Assembly (NCBI RefSeq): GCF_048771995.1
Contig: NC_133063.1
Span: 29,417,810 to 29,481,809 of the forward strand
Length of the DNA stretch: 64,000 bases
Reading direction: 5' to 3'
DNA from: Taeniopygia guttata
Lineage: Eukaryota > Chordata > Aves > Passeriformes > Estrildidae
The notes under the pieces are model-generated. The model saw only the letters and a list, made by a program, of their open reading frames with translations, had not been told where the DNA came from and searched no databases. The position numbers and the translations under genes are program-made. Position 1 is the stretch's first letter. Each line of letters opens with the position of its first letter. Of the stretch, positions 48,953-60,883 are shown one piece after another.

Positions 48953-51410
48953 GGGTATACTACTCCTCCTCCCATCTCCAAATTATTTTGCTTTTGCAGT
49001 ACACCCTGCTGTAAGCTACAGTAGCTGTGATTTTTGTTTTAAACTGTGAAATTACATATCACAAGGGGATCTGGCTTTTTTTGTCAGAAGATTTCTGATA
49101 ATGTAAAATGAGAATCTACTTTTGGACCAATGGGACCTAGAAATATTGATTGGTGTTCATTAATTCAATCAGCAGTTCAAAACACCTAATGAAATATTGG
49201 AAGCTCAATAAATTAAAAAAAAAGGAAAAAATGTGCTATTCAGTATAGTTAAAAATTAAAAATCTGAGGAGTATGGAGTGGTTTTATTATCACTACTGAG
49301 AATACTTCAGGTAGTATTTGGAAGTATTTTATGCTTTAGAACCCTATGGATTTAATTTGGAAGTTTAATGAATTACCATAAGATCCTTCATGGATCAGCT
49401 GTTCTTTAGTACATTTATTTAAGTTTATTTCCACCTTAATCATAACTTGGTTACAAATTTGCAATCAGAACTTAAAAAGAACCTTAGATCCAGCAGCCTC
49501 ATGATTACTACCCACCAGTGAGAGACGGTGCGGAATAATAATTTATACCTGCAGGTCCCTCTCTGTTTGCTGCAAGATCCATTTTAGCAATCTGTAACCA
49601 GTACGGGCAATGAACAGAAGCAAAATTTGGAACTTATGAGAAGACCATTTGTAACATATGTCTGCAAAAATGAGGGCCTATTTAAAGTCTAAGCTTCTGA
49701 AATCACAGCCCAAAGAGTTCTTAGGTTTAAGAGATGTTAAGGGATGCAAGCACATTCACCTTTCTATAGACTTAGGTCAAAACTGGGGTCAAAGTCCTGA
49801 GAGCAGCTTGGGCAATGGAAACAAAAGCTACTGAATGGAACCAGGCTGTGGGCACGGGCTGCTTCCTGGGAAGAGGTGTGCTCGTACCTCATGGTGCCTG
49901 ATGTTGAATGTGGCACGTGAGAGCACTAACTGCAGATGGAGCAGCCGCAGGAAGGGGGGGTACCCCTCGCAAATGACACACTCACCTGCTCACACGTCTG
50001 TGCCCAAACTACTTGAAGAGCTCCACTGAAATCAGCAAGGAGCCAGAGGGCCTTGAGCATCTGTGTAGGTGGAACAAGTGGGAATGGCCTCATTTGGAAA
50101 GGTGTTGAATGCTGTAACTTTGAATATTGGGGATACTGAAGCTATGAAAATGTAGCTTTTCTTTCCGTAGCAAAATATTTTATTTGTTTTGAAATGTGTG
50201 TTAAGCGACATGACATTGATGTACAATAGCACAAAAATTGCCTAAGAAATTAACAGAAAGACAAGGAATTTTAGGATTAAAAAAATGAAGGAATGTGACT
50301 TCAACCCTGTTTAACTATAGTAAATCACAACACAGTAGACGTAGAAGAGTTTATTATATAATAGCATGTGTAGAAGTAATTCTAAGTAGGGGAGCGCCAA
50401 CAATATTTTCAGTATCTTGGCTCTGCAGATTTGACACCTTTTTGCATACTGGAATATGTGTTTGGGACTATGTGCATTTTTAAAAACTGTTTTGGAAAAA
50501 GTTTTCATTTTTAGAGGAAATTATATTTGGATTCCATTTTACCAGACATCGGGCTTATTCCCTTATCTTTGGAAAGTGTATTGACATTGGTCTCAGTGGG
50601 AGCAAAACCAGATTTAAATTTTGTGGGAATTCTACTATGAATTTGCTGTTTTGCAGTCTCAAATTTCTTCTGAAAAGCCAGAATGTATAAATGTGTGTGA
50701 AGCAATAACCTCCCACACTTCAAATCTTAACTTAAGAATTGCACATAAGGAACATAATATATGTCAGGCTCATTAGAGGAAGGGTTTGTTATATATTTTT
50801 TTAATCCTGAAATACATTTGGTATTTGTGTATTTCTAGACAAAAGTGTAACAGAAATGACAGACTGGTCACCAATGGAACCAAAACATTGTGTAGATGAC
50901 GTTTTTATGTTAGGAGAAGTCTACTCAGTTTTTTTTCTGCTCCAGAATGAATGCACGTATCAAATGTACCTTCCTATTGTCATTCATGCATTGTTTGCAG
51001 TGTGCTCATTCAAAACCAGCAGGGTGGTTTTCATTAATGAGACATTGAAAGTTGGTTTATCCTGTGTCTCACATTTATGCCAAAAAGGCATTTTCATTTT
51101 CTCCAAATCCTAAAAGGTGCTGAAAAATTTTTAACTTGAATTAAAACCAAAGAGTATGTAATTGGGAGGTTTTTATTATGCAACTAAATGCTACAGATAC
51201 AGTGAAATGCCACTTATTTTTGCAACTTTCTTGAAGACTTTCCATTATTTCCTTCACTTTTCTTCAAAGAGTCTTAATTTCAGTAACTTTGCATCTTTAT
51301 CTGCTCTAATTTATAATATTCAGGCACTAGCTTTGTATTCTTCACTGCACTTTCATATTCTTGTGTTACCTGCCCGTATTATGGTTGCAAGTTTATGTGA
51401 AAATGACTTG

Positions 51411-51416
51411 AATAAA
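51411..51416 (+). terminator. LOX: Candidate distal poly(A) signal of LOX
   Basis: Canonical AATAAA about 3.7 kb after the stop codon, followed by T/GT-rich sequence. I chose it over the hexamers at 48157-48162 and 49207-49212 because of the expected UTR length; all three may be used. Confidence 0.5.
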
Positions 51417-51435
51417 ATGTTTCAAGCGTTTTACT

Positions 51436-53803
51436 TGTCAAAGTATTACAATTACTGCACAGGCCAGATCCATCCCTCAGTGAGAAGGCTTTAGGTTGTT
51501 GTATCTGCATGAAAATGAAGAAAATTCTATCTTGCTGACATGGTCTCAGAAAAAATGTGACAAGAAGGTAGAAACAAGAAATAAAAAATTCAAGGCATGA
51601 TAAATTACTCCCGATACTACACAAAGGATTAACATGTTAAGGCTTAACAGGAGGAGGCATTTCGTTCACCTGGACACTATTTCCTTACTGTATCTGTCTT
51701 GGTAAAAACAGGAAGTTAAAAAGCATTTTCAAGAATTTCTGCTCCACAAATTATGCTTTCACAGAAAGAACATTTGAGCAGTACATGGTAGGAAGTCTAT
51801 GTACTCTAGAAAACTGACTAAAAGATTAAACATATAGTTACTCCAAACATATTTTATCCTGTTATTTACAACCTCTACAAGCCAGTACAAGGCAGTGTCC
51901 TGCTGCCTCTTCAATCTGTATGCTAAACTGATAAAACAGTCTGAGTTGTGAAGCATCTCTTGTCCCTTCACTACTACAGAAGAGAATAGTTAAATTGAGA
52001 CTTGGATTCTAAATAGTTTAGCTCTAATAGTTAAAAAGAGTCTTATTGGAGTCATCAAACACATAAATACCAACTAACTGGCACTCTTGGCTTCATGTAA
52101 ATACAGACAAAACCAGTGTAATATCTTTTAAAATTAATAAAATAAATGTAGAATTATTTCAGATATAACCCACTTTGTGTAATGTTTCTCTATTTAAAAA
52201 GTATTTCCTGTCCTACTACTTATTAGAGCTAAGAGCTTCAAACTGACAATTTCTCCGAGTGCTATTCCTACAGCACAAAACCTGGAGTGGATTAACTTCT
52301 GTGCAAATACAAAAATGCAATAAAAATGGCATATGATAATTGAAGAAAACATATGCAAATCTGTTGAAAATAAAGCATCTTCTAGTTCCCACGTACCTTC
52401 TACCTCCATTCTGCTATCTCATTTTTACATTAGACCACCTGCTTAGTATCACAAAATTATCTACCACCAGTAGCTCTACCACGATTCATACTTTCGCTCC
52501 AGAAAGTATTGCTATAACTGAATTTTCGTTCAAGCCCCATTTTTCCTGATCTAATAATTCCATAAAATGTGATTAAAGAAATACTTATGCCTGTTTGGAA
52601 GTCTACAAAGTGGTCCCATCAATAATACACCCATTTGCTATTTAAAAAAAAAAAATCACATTTAAACTAGTAATTACTGTCTTAAAAGATACTGAAAAAT
52701 CTGAGATTGATTTGTTGGTAAGCCTGAAGTGAAAAAATTGTGCATTTGAAGCAGCCTAGTAGTATCTGACAGTATGTACCTGGCTTAAGACATTTCTTCT
52801 ATGTTATGGTACTGAACAGAAAGGCATGGATCTCAAGATTTCAAAATCTAATCATCACAGAAAAAAATAACCTCCCATGTCACTATAAAAATAAATTGCT
52901 AGTACTTTGTGAGAAGTCTCCGTCTAAACAATGCTACAGATACGATACAAGTTAAAATCACATATATGCTGAAAATGTTATGTTGTTACAATGAAGAGAA
53001 TACATTCTAAACTTTATCAACAACCTCCAGGCAAGTTCACTGGGTTTATCAGTTCATAAACAAATTACCAGTTACACGTAAAAGATATTATCAAGTCTCC
53101 ACCATCACTACTCATTTGTATAATGTATTAAGGCTGTGATCCAGGTGAGTCACTAAGCACCAGCAGAAAGTAGCAGTAACTCATTAAAATATGAAGTAAT
53201 GCCAGTATCCTGATCTCTCTTCTCTCATTCATGTTGTGTATGTTGTCTTTTTTCTTTTCTTTAAAGTAAAAGCTCAGAATATTTTTGAAAAAAAAAAAAA
53301 AAAAAGGAATGTTTTGTTAAGTCAGGCTTCCTTCAGGGAGAATTCTATGGCCACAAATTACAGCTGTAATAATGCAGTAAAAAACTTGCTCTAATGCCAA
53401 GATAAACCAATGTCCCTAAACCTTTTAAGCACATGCAAAAAAGCACTTTAGAACATTGGCTCCTTGAAGTCTTGAGGTTTTTCCCAAACTATTTGCAATC
53501 TTTTAAGTTTTTGATCCTTAAACAGGATACTCATCTGCTGAAAGAAAGGTAAGCTGTCCATGAAAAACTGTTACAACACCTATCAAAAGACATTTCTCTT
53601 GCTTTACACTGGAAGCAGAGAAGTCACATACCAAACCTATGTTTGGTGTGGCATTCATCTAGGATTTATTTACTTATTTTATTTAAGGATTTAAGGATTA
53701 ACATTTGCATCTGAAAATCTTGAAGTTTGTAGAAAGCACGTAAATGCATGGCTTCTTCTGCAAAATATAACACTACAAAACCACAGTAAATATGTTTCTG
53801 TGC
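51436..53803. other. Interval between convergent LOX and SRFBP1 ends
   Basis: AT-rich with an A run at about 53289-53306. No gene recognised. Depending on poly(A) choice, part may belong to either 3' UTR. Confidence 0.6.
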
Positions 53804-55414
53804 TTTATTTTGTAGCTTTTGGCCTTCATTACTGTTCCATACGGAACAGTGAAAATAACAGCACCAAAACCACTTTGAAATGAAAGGTGGTTTGAATTTC
53901 TCATTTCTCTGGGTGGCAATGCCATTAAAGACAGTATTACATAAACTGACATTTGTTCAGTATATAGAAAAGAATGCCTAACTAAGTGGGGCAAACCATG
54001 CCTAAATATTAATGCAGAACAGACCCACTTGAAGGCTTAGTCTTCAAGAACTTAACACAAGATGGAATGTCTATAATGTACCATTACCTATGTTTAGTCC
54101 AGGGCAAGGATCCTCATACTGCTGACAACATTTTCTAATGCAGCCCAGAAGCCTGATGGCTTTGGCTGAGACACAGGAAAAGACCAGGCTTTTTCAGACT
54201 GCAATATGTTGGAAGGCCATCTACACCTTAAGGGGTATCATATCCTACAAGTTTGCAGGGATTTAAGAGGAGACAAATCTGAAGAAAGGAAATTGATCAA
54301 GGATTATTAAACACCATAAGCTACTGTATCACAAGACGTCACTCAGCTGTAAACTGGAAGCTTGAAGAGATCAATGTTGTATGATGTATCACTGTGCTCC
54401 CTCTGTCCTTAAAGCACCCCTTTCTGACTCCTTTCAAAGATACGAGGTTAGATGGGTCTTTGGGGTGATGCAGGGCTTCCCTTAAGCATCTCAAAATGCT
54501 ACATCAATAGTACAGTCCAGTCATTTATCAGGTTTATGAATTAACTTGATAATGAAAGGTAACTATATTTAAAAAAAAACACTATTAAAGATTAATTACA
54601 TGTTCAGAATTTCTTTCAATTAGGTATAGGAAAAGTACCTGAAGCATATTCAATGAACTTTTTTTGCTATATTCTAATCAGATGAACTCCCAGTGTCAGA
54701 CTGGCACTTAAAAGTCAAATGTCTCTTAGTGTACAAAGTTTTTTCACGTTTTCACATTCTTTCAGAAAGTGCAAGACACATGTTGAATAATCCAGACATA
54801 ACTACCAAAACAAAATATTAAAGACATCTCTTCATTTCTTCAAATTGGCAGTATAATCAGAGGACAGAGTTCACAATTTAAAAGCACAGTATTTTATTCT
54901 CCCCAGAGATTTCCATATTATGCTTAAAACTAATTGACTTTGCCAGCTACCTGATACACTGGTAAATTTTTGAAGTCTCTTCAAGTTTAAGAATGTTTAA
55001 CTTTGTCTCAGTTGAGATGGGACAATATAGAACCTTTCTTTTGACAACCAAATTCTCATATAAAGTACATTTTTTTAACAATAAAAAAATTTCCTCCTAA
55101 CCCCCCGTCCAAATAATCTGTACTATTCCTACAGGGCACAAATTATGTTTCTAAAAAACCCTTTGTTCACATTAGGGTATATTTCATGAATGGTGGCACT
55201 ACATTATGGGACTTACGAACCAGCACCAAATGGTCATTATATTGATCAACAGCACAAAGAATGAATGAAACAATCTTGACATTCTACAATGGTAAATAAT
55301 AGTTGCAGGTTTGTAGATTGCAAAGGATATGGACAATATAACAAAAATGTTCAAACATTCAAACATCTAGCAGTTGTAAAAAAAATGTTTTTTGAACCTC
55401 CATTTATGTATAGT
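53804..55414 (-). other. SRFBP1: SRFBP1 3' UTR and candidate poly(A) signals (inferred)
   Basis: Antisense to the + strand, AATAAA hexamers lie at 54898-54893 and 53809-53804, among others. Either could end SRFBP1; the extent is not fixed by the sequence alone. No other gene is seen here. Confidence 0.35.
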
Positions 55415-55605
55415 CTAGTCATCAAATTTAATCTTTTTCCCTTGAAATGCTGTAATTTGAGACATTTGCTCTCTGCGTCTCCTGCTTGCTTCCCATGAAG
55501 GATGAAGAGGCTGCTCCAAAGATGCTTTATTATTGTTGCATTTAATACCCCCTGAAGCTTTTGCAAATGGTTTCTTCTTGAGCTTTGTTTCATTTTTAAG
55601 AAAAC
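55415..55605 (-). CDS. SRFBP1: SRFBP1 terminal coding exon
   Basis: 191 bp from acceptor CTTGCACAG to TAG at 55417-55415. It encodes the conserved BUD22 C-terminus [14 protein letters not shown] .. GKKIKFDD. Confidence 0.95.
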
Positions 55606-58517
55606 CTGTGCAAGTACAAAACAAAACATTAACTACATCAGGAACCTTTATAAAAGTATGCAAACTACCTTGGGATTGCAAATATTTAAAAAAAATTCAT
55701 AATGAGCCATGGGGAACACAGTCATCTGAATATTCACAGCAAGATTTCTTCATCTTGCAGCCTGGTAAGTTGCTACTTGGTAGACTGCAGATAGTTATGA
55801 TTTATTAATACTGACTACACTCTAAATATGCAGATAGTTACGATTTATTAATACTGACTACGCTCTAAATATGTGTAGACAAACATTCAGCACAGTGTAA
55901 ACTTTTTTCTTCACAATAATCCAATGACTGTTACACAACGTAACTAATATGACTGGAATTATAGCCTCAGTCCAATGAACTCCAAAATGGTACCACAGAA
56001 TATAAACTGAATAAAATATTCCATATTCAGAAGCTATTGAAGAAATTACTTATGAGATAAGGTACTAGTTACATATAACAATCTAGTACCTTTACCTGTG
56101 CACAAATAATATGACAGACAGAAAAGCACTTTCCAGTGTAAACATTAAGTATTTCTAATATGAGAGAATAGAAAATAGCAGACAATATCCATAGATTAAA
56201 ATGAAAGCTGAACAGTTAGACCATTTTAGCAACAAATGTTAAAATATGTGCCACAAACTTGAAAAGAAACAAATATATCCCATCGTGAATAGACTGCAGA
56301 GGTAACAAAATTTCAAAATATTTTTTCTCTCCTAATTTTACCAGGTTAAGTAATACATACCTGTTCTTTCCTTTTTCAGAGGCTGGTCTTTAGTATTTCT
56401 AAAAAGAAAAAGAAGTAGTTAAGATTTTTCAATAAAATTGTAAGATTACAAAGACCTGTGAATAAAGAATCATCATCACCATAACACTCACGGAATAACT
56501 TCAAACATAACATGCAAGCTTTTTCAACACTGCTCCACCCATGTTAATAAAGAAGTAGAAGTATTCAGAAGTGATTGAATTTGTGTGTAGATCTAGTTAG
56601 AAATCCTATGCATAAATCAATGTTATTGTGAATATAAGAAATTGTCAAGAAAGCTTAAGAAGACTAGTGAGTAGTTTCTGTGAAAATGTTCTAAGGTTTA
56701 ATGGGCTGAAATTCTCTTTGTTTTGTAAGGATTACTAGAAAACACAACCCTTTCCATTGCCATGAAGGAGGGAATGAATGGAAAACATAACATGGAGAAA
56801 AGGTTTACCTTCTGTTCTGAGATTTCTGATAGGTGGTAGACAAAGAACTGCAGATCACTGACTCCAGCTTGCTTGCTTTTGCAAGTGGCTTTCTCTCTTC
56901 CATGATCAAATCTTGTACTGTTCCAGACACTGTGCTCTTTTCTGTTTTCATTACATTTTTCTGAACACAACCCTTTTCTTTTGTTGAAGAAAAATTATTA
57001 ACTGCTGCTGTTTTTTTCTTTTTTACTTTTCCAATGAAGAAGTCATCATTGCTGTCACTGTCAGAATCGGATGACCCATTATAAAACCTCTCTTCAGTAC
57101 TATCATCGAAGTATTCCTTTTCACTGGGATGCTCTTGGTCACTATCATCAATTATTTCTTTTATTGCATTTATTTTTTTCCTACTCATATTTTCTTTTCT
57201 TTTTTGATAGTCAAGTTTCTTTCCTGTTTTGTTTTGAGTAACCGTTTGCATTTCTATTGCCTGAAACGAAGGTTCTTCTGGAGCATATGCTCTCTCCATT
57301 TCCAGAGTTTTCTGTTCATATTCACTCTCACAGAGCTCTTCAACCACCTTGTCAGTTTCTACTTTCATGCCTGGTTTTGTTTTGTGTTCACATCCTTGCT
57401 GTTTTTGAGGTCGCTTACAAGTTTGGTCATCCAAGCTGTTATTGAAACGTTGTACTGATTTAGGCTGTTCTTCTGACTGATCCTTTTTCATAGGAGTGTC
57501 TTTGTCTGGATTCTTTCTTGCATCTTTAAAAGCTTTAACAGCAGCTGTACAAGGGGCAGAAAAATATTTTGTTGCAGCTACATATGAATTTACATATCTT
57601 GTTTTTATATAACAAAACATTTTTGCAACTTCTATGTGTTGTATTGAGCATATTTAGTATGTCCTTATGAAGTATTTACCACACACAGGGGACAAGAGAT
57701 ACGTTAGAATACAGTATCATCAAAAGTGAAGGAAAAGCCCTGAAAATATTATCAATAAATACACTATGAAATTTGGACTAAATCATGAACTTCTCATTCA
57801 AAAAATAAACTGCAGCTGATAATCATGTTCATAAGACACTACTTTGTGTATAAAATTGTAAACTAATAAGAATTTGTTCATATATAATTAAATGGGTATT
57901 TGATATGCTCTCTTATTAATGAAGTAACTTTGTGGCATTACTACTAATACTTTACCCTTTTAAACATTAATTTTAGGTGGAAAATTCCAGTTTCGAGAGA
58001 ACAAGAGAAATCCTACATAACCAGGAAAGATACCTTAAGAATTCTGAGCAAAGTTTTCAGGGAAAGTTAAGAAAGTGATTTGTAAAACCTTTTAAATGCC
58101 TTTGAAAACCCAGTTGCAATGATCCATTTTTGTTCCTTTTTAATTTAGAAACACTCCATTACATCTATTTGATTTTTAGAATTCTCGTTATAAGCTCTGT
58201 TTGTTCAATTACCCTATATTAAATAAATGTCATACTGTATACTGTCACATATAAACCCATATAAATTTCAAGCTATATAAATGGTTTGAATATTGTGGCT
58301 TGGTTCACTGCAGCTAGTTAGGCTAATTACAGAAGCTTTTAGTTTTTGTGGGTTTTTTACTGTTGTTCATGTCAGAAATATACATTACAAGGTAACAGTA
58401 AGCTACAGATAAAAATTCAATAAAATGTTTCATACCTTTAAGTTCAACAAATCTGGGCTTCAAGGTGGGGTGTGTTGCAAGTCTTGCCATGGCTCGCTCA
58501 GTTGCAGTACAGTTTGG
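55415..58517 (-). CDS. SRFBP1: Serum response factor binding protein 1, 3' part (four coding exons; 5' exons beyond the right edge)
   Basis: BUD22-family nuclear protein (also called p49/STRAP). In vertebrates it binds SRF and affects its targets; the yeast relative Bud22 acts in small-subunit ribosome assembly. Exons in gene order are 58517-58436, 57544-56809, 56398-56361 and 55605-55415, all with AG/GT borders and consistent phases, giving 348 residues plus stop. The first visible exon reads [14 protein letters not shown], close to human TATERAIARLAVHP. The large exon is lysine/glutamate-rich with the conserved acidic block [14 protein letters not shown] followed by [15 protein letters not shown]. 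The end is the family signature [14 protein letters not shown] .. [10 protein letters not shown]. About 90 N-terminal residues are missing, by comparison with human (429 aa). The gene faces LOX tail to tail. Identity is secure; only the N-terminus is unseen. Confidence 0.95.
55606..56360 (-). other. SRFBP1 last intron
   Basis: 755 bp, GT..AG on the - strand. It holds the 43-bp tandem duplication at 55786-55871. Confidence 0.85.
55786..55871. repeat. 43-bp tandem duplication (2 copies)
   Basis: Two adjacent copies starting at 55786 and 55829 (TGCAGATAGTTA..) with only two mismatches. At both, the second copy has a CpG where the first has TpG or CpA, the pattern left by CpG decay. It lies within the last SRFBP1 intron. 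Confidence 0.9.
56361..56398 (-). CDS. SRFBP1: SRFBP1 micro-exon of 38 bp
   Basis: Between acceptor TCTTTTTAG and donor GTATGT on the - strand. It encodes [12 protein letters not shown]. The frame is kept on both sides (2+1 and 1+2 bases), which is the main support for so short an exon. Confidence 0.85.
56399..56808 (-). other. SRFBP1 intron between the large exon and the micro-exon
   Basis: 410 bp, GT..AG on the - strand. No feature recognised. Confidence 0.85.
56809..57544 (-). CDS. SRFBP1: SRFBP1 large exon (charged, acidic central region)
   Basis: 736 bp between a strong polypyrimidine acceptor (CCCCTTGTACAG) and donor GTAAAC. It opens [10 protein letters not shown], matching human AVQAFKEARQ. 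Most of it is a poorly conserved K/E/S-rich linker that runs into the acidic block and a Lys-rich patch (KVKKKKTA), which could serve as a nuclear localisation signal. Confidence 0.95.
57545..58435 (-). other. SRFBP1 intron upstream of the large exon
   Basis: 891 bp, GT..AG on the - strand, AT-rich. Nothing else recognised. Confidence 0.85.
58436..58517 (-). CDS. SRFBP1: SRFBP1 internal exon ([13 protein letters not shown])
   Basis: 82 bp on the - strand between acceptor TTGTGCAG and donor GTATGA. It encodes [20 protein letters not shown] and then PRFVELK, and ends with one base of the next alanine codon. Confidence 0.93.
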
Positions 58518-58670
58518 CTGCACAAGAAAAATTCAAAGGCATGAAGTCAACAGAACAGTCAACCTACACAGGTCTGTGTCAGTTATGCTGCAATGCATAC
58601 TAATGTGATTCTCACCAGGAACTGACCAAGAGGAAAGCTTATGACACTTTATTTGTAATGTATTACCATC

Positions 58671-59354
58671 TGTCGAAGACCACCCTAAGTTGCGGGGTGG
58701 CTTTGTGTGGTGGAAACACTTCTCCTCCAACCCGTGCTTCCAAAGAAAGGCTCGGCAGTCTCTTGTTGTTCGGTCTCATGGTTGTTGCAAGTTATCTGAA
58801 AGATTGTCTTCTCGGGCTGCTGTGGTTTGGTCAGCAGCTCAGGCAAAGGCACACACACACACTGACATCCTTTCTGTCTGCCATCTTCTTCCTTCTCTCC
58901 CCCTGCCCAGGGCTGGTGCTATCTTTTATATGGTACATTATGTGTTACATGTTTACAGTTTTTCCCCAATATCTACTACCTATATTAAATGGTGCTTTTC
59001 TACTCTAAACCAATCTGTGAGTGCCAACATCACCAAGAACATGGAGGTAAGGAAGAAGTGAGAGGGAAGACAGGGCAGGCCCAAATCCCTCCATCTTAAA
59101 ACCTCTGACCCCCACGTACAAAACATAAATCCCCCCTGTACAGTGCTAAAAAATTCTTCCCTCTACTTTGTAACTACTTCTACTATAATATCTAAACTTT
59201 TGTGACTTCTTGTTCTTCCTGCAAGGTTGGTAAATAATTCCATTGCTCAAATCAAAAATCACAGCTGTTTCCAGCTGCCTGCCTGGGTCTCAAATGCTTC
59301 TGACCTGGACCTGGAACCTCCAAAAATGCCTAAAGGACATTTTGAGTTCCCACA
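58671..59354. mobile_element. Solo LTR, avian endogenous retrovirus, probably class II (ERVK-like)
   Basis: 684 bp starting TGTCGAAG and ending CCCACA, bounded on both sides by the 6-bp direct repeat ACCATC (58665-58670 and 59355-59360). TG..CA ends with a 6-bp target duplication are the class II (ERVK) pattern. No internal retroviral sequence adjoins, so it is a solo LTR left by recombination. It lies in an SRFBP1 intron, about 150 bp from an exon. Transcriptional direction is not assigned. The intact flanking repeat suggests a fairly recent insertion. Confidence 0.75.
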
Positions 59355-59360
59355 ACCATC

Positions 59361-60356
59361 ATTCTAAATGCATTAAAATCTGTCTACCTAAACATTGCCA
59401 GAAACATAGCAAATGCACAACATGTGATATTTCTCAGGTGCTGAACAGGGATAACATAATTTATGTTTTCTTTAAAGCACATCAGACATATCGGTCACTG
59501 ATTTTACGTTTACTATTTCATATAAGAGCAAAGAAAATTAATGAAATTAATGAATTAATGAATAAAGAACATCATACCGATAGAAGGCATTCTGCTTGAA
59601 GCAATGCAACAGCTTGCAAGAATTGATTGTAAGTATTGATCCCATAAAAGCTGGAAAATGACATAGCATGACATTGAAGGAATGCACGTAAACCACTGAA
59701 AGGCAAGGTCTAACTTGACTATGAAGACAAAAAATCTTAAATTTGACGTGGTAGAATACTGGAACTCTGGAAACTGATTCAAACAAGAAATATTATCTTC
59801 TTGCTTAAATTAAAAAACAAGAAAAGAAGGAATTATTTATTTTCTGACTTCCTGTTTTCAATACTGGAAATCACAAGTATGACCATTGTAAAATGAATGG
59901 TACCTAAGACTTTTTCAAAGACAGCTCTGTCTTTTGTTCTGTTTTTTTAATGTGTGATTGTTTGTTTCCTTGTTTCCTTTTTTTTTTAATCTTCTTTTTT
60001 GAAAGGAGGAAAAATAGGTCCAACAGATTTGTAAACCACACCTTTATCAGGAAGATTTCTTAAAGCCTGCAGTGGAATTCTCTGGGAGAGAGTGGAAAAG
60101 ACATACAAAACACACCTTTTTCTCTTCCTATTGGTGGTTTTGTGCTATGGAAATATCACAGCAGAAGCCACTGGAATCAAGAGAGGATGATATTGATAAA
60201 GAACCAGACCAAGTACCCTGTGACCCAAACTAAGCTGATTTTGGTGCCATCAACTCAACAGAGCATTCTACCTCTCCTCTCCTAAGCAATCACCACAGCA
60301 GATGGAGCCCAAGCCACAGGTGTTACCTGAAAAAAAACAAGGAGTAGAAGCAGTAC
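59361..60356. other. SRFBP1 intron, sequence between LTRs
   Basis: Non-coding and AT-rich up to about 60.0 kb. The 60.0-60.35 kb part is less AT-rich and could be further repeat, but I do not recognise it. Confidence 0.55.
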
Positions 60357-60883
60357 TGTCTTTCTCCTGGGATGGAGTTAACATGCCTCATAGTAGACAA
60401 GATGGTGCTGTGCTTTGGATTTGTGACTAAAACATTTTAGAGCTGGTAACACATCAGTATTTAAGTTACTGCTGGGCAGTGTTTGCACAGCATCAAGGCC
60501 TTCTGTTTCTTGCTCCGCCCCTACCATAGGTAAGGAACACCCCTGGTACAGCTGATTCACATGGACCAAAAGGATATCAAGTCCTTTTCAAGTCATGCTT
60601 AGTAATAAAAGCTTGAGGTATCTTCCCAAGTAACCATTATGTGAAGTGAAACACTGCTCTCTGGGATGTGGCTAAATATCTGTCTGCCTAAGGGAAGTGC
60701 TGAATAAATTCCTTCTTCTTTTCTTGCACATACAGCTTTGCTTTCTTCCTTGAACTGTCTTTATCTTGAGATAGAAGTTTTTCTGACTTCTGCTCCTGGG
60801 ATGCTCTCCCCATCCCACAGGGGTAGGGTGAGTGATCAGCTGCTGCGTGCTTAGCTGCTGGCTGGGGTCAAACCACCACGACA
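60357..60883 (+). mobile_element. LTR of an avian ERV family (ERVL-like), diverged copy
   Basis: Resembles an LTR family common in neoavian genomes. It shares the segments GGATTTGTG, AAACTGTCTTTATC.. (shifted here) and a terminal GCTGGCTGGGGTCAAACCA with the copy at 62315, in the same orientation. No internal region is recognised and no clear flanking duplication is seen. It is more degraded than the 62315 copy, so probably older. Family naming is from memory. Confidence 0.7.

Larger units (their letters stand above)
47742..51435 (+). other. LOX: LOX 3' UTR (inferred extent)
   Basis: Sequence after the LOX stop is AT-rich and has no further gene. AATAAA hexamers lie at 48157, 49207 and 51411. 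The last would give a 3' UTR of about 3.7 kb, in keeping with the multi-kilobase 3' UTR I recall for vertebrate LOX; the earlier ones could give shorter forms. The end point is inferred, not seen in transcripts. Confidence 0.6.
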
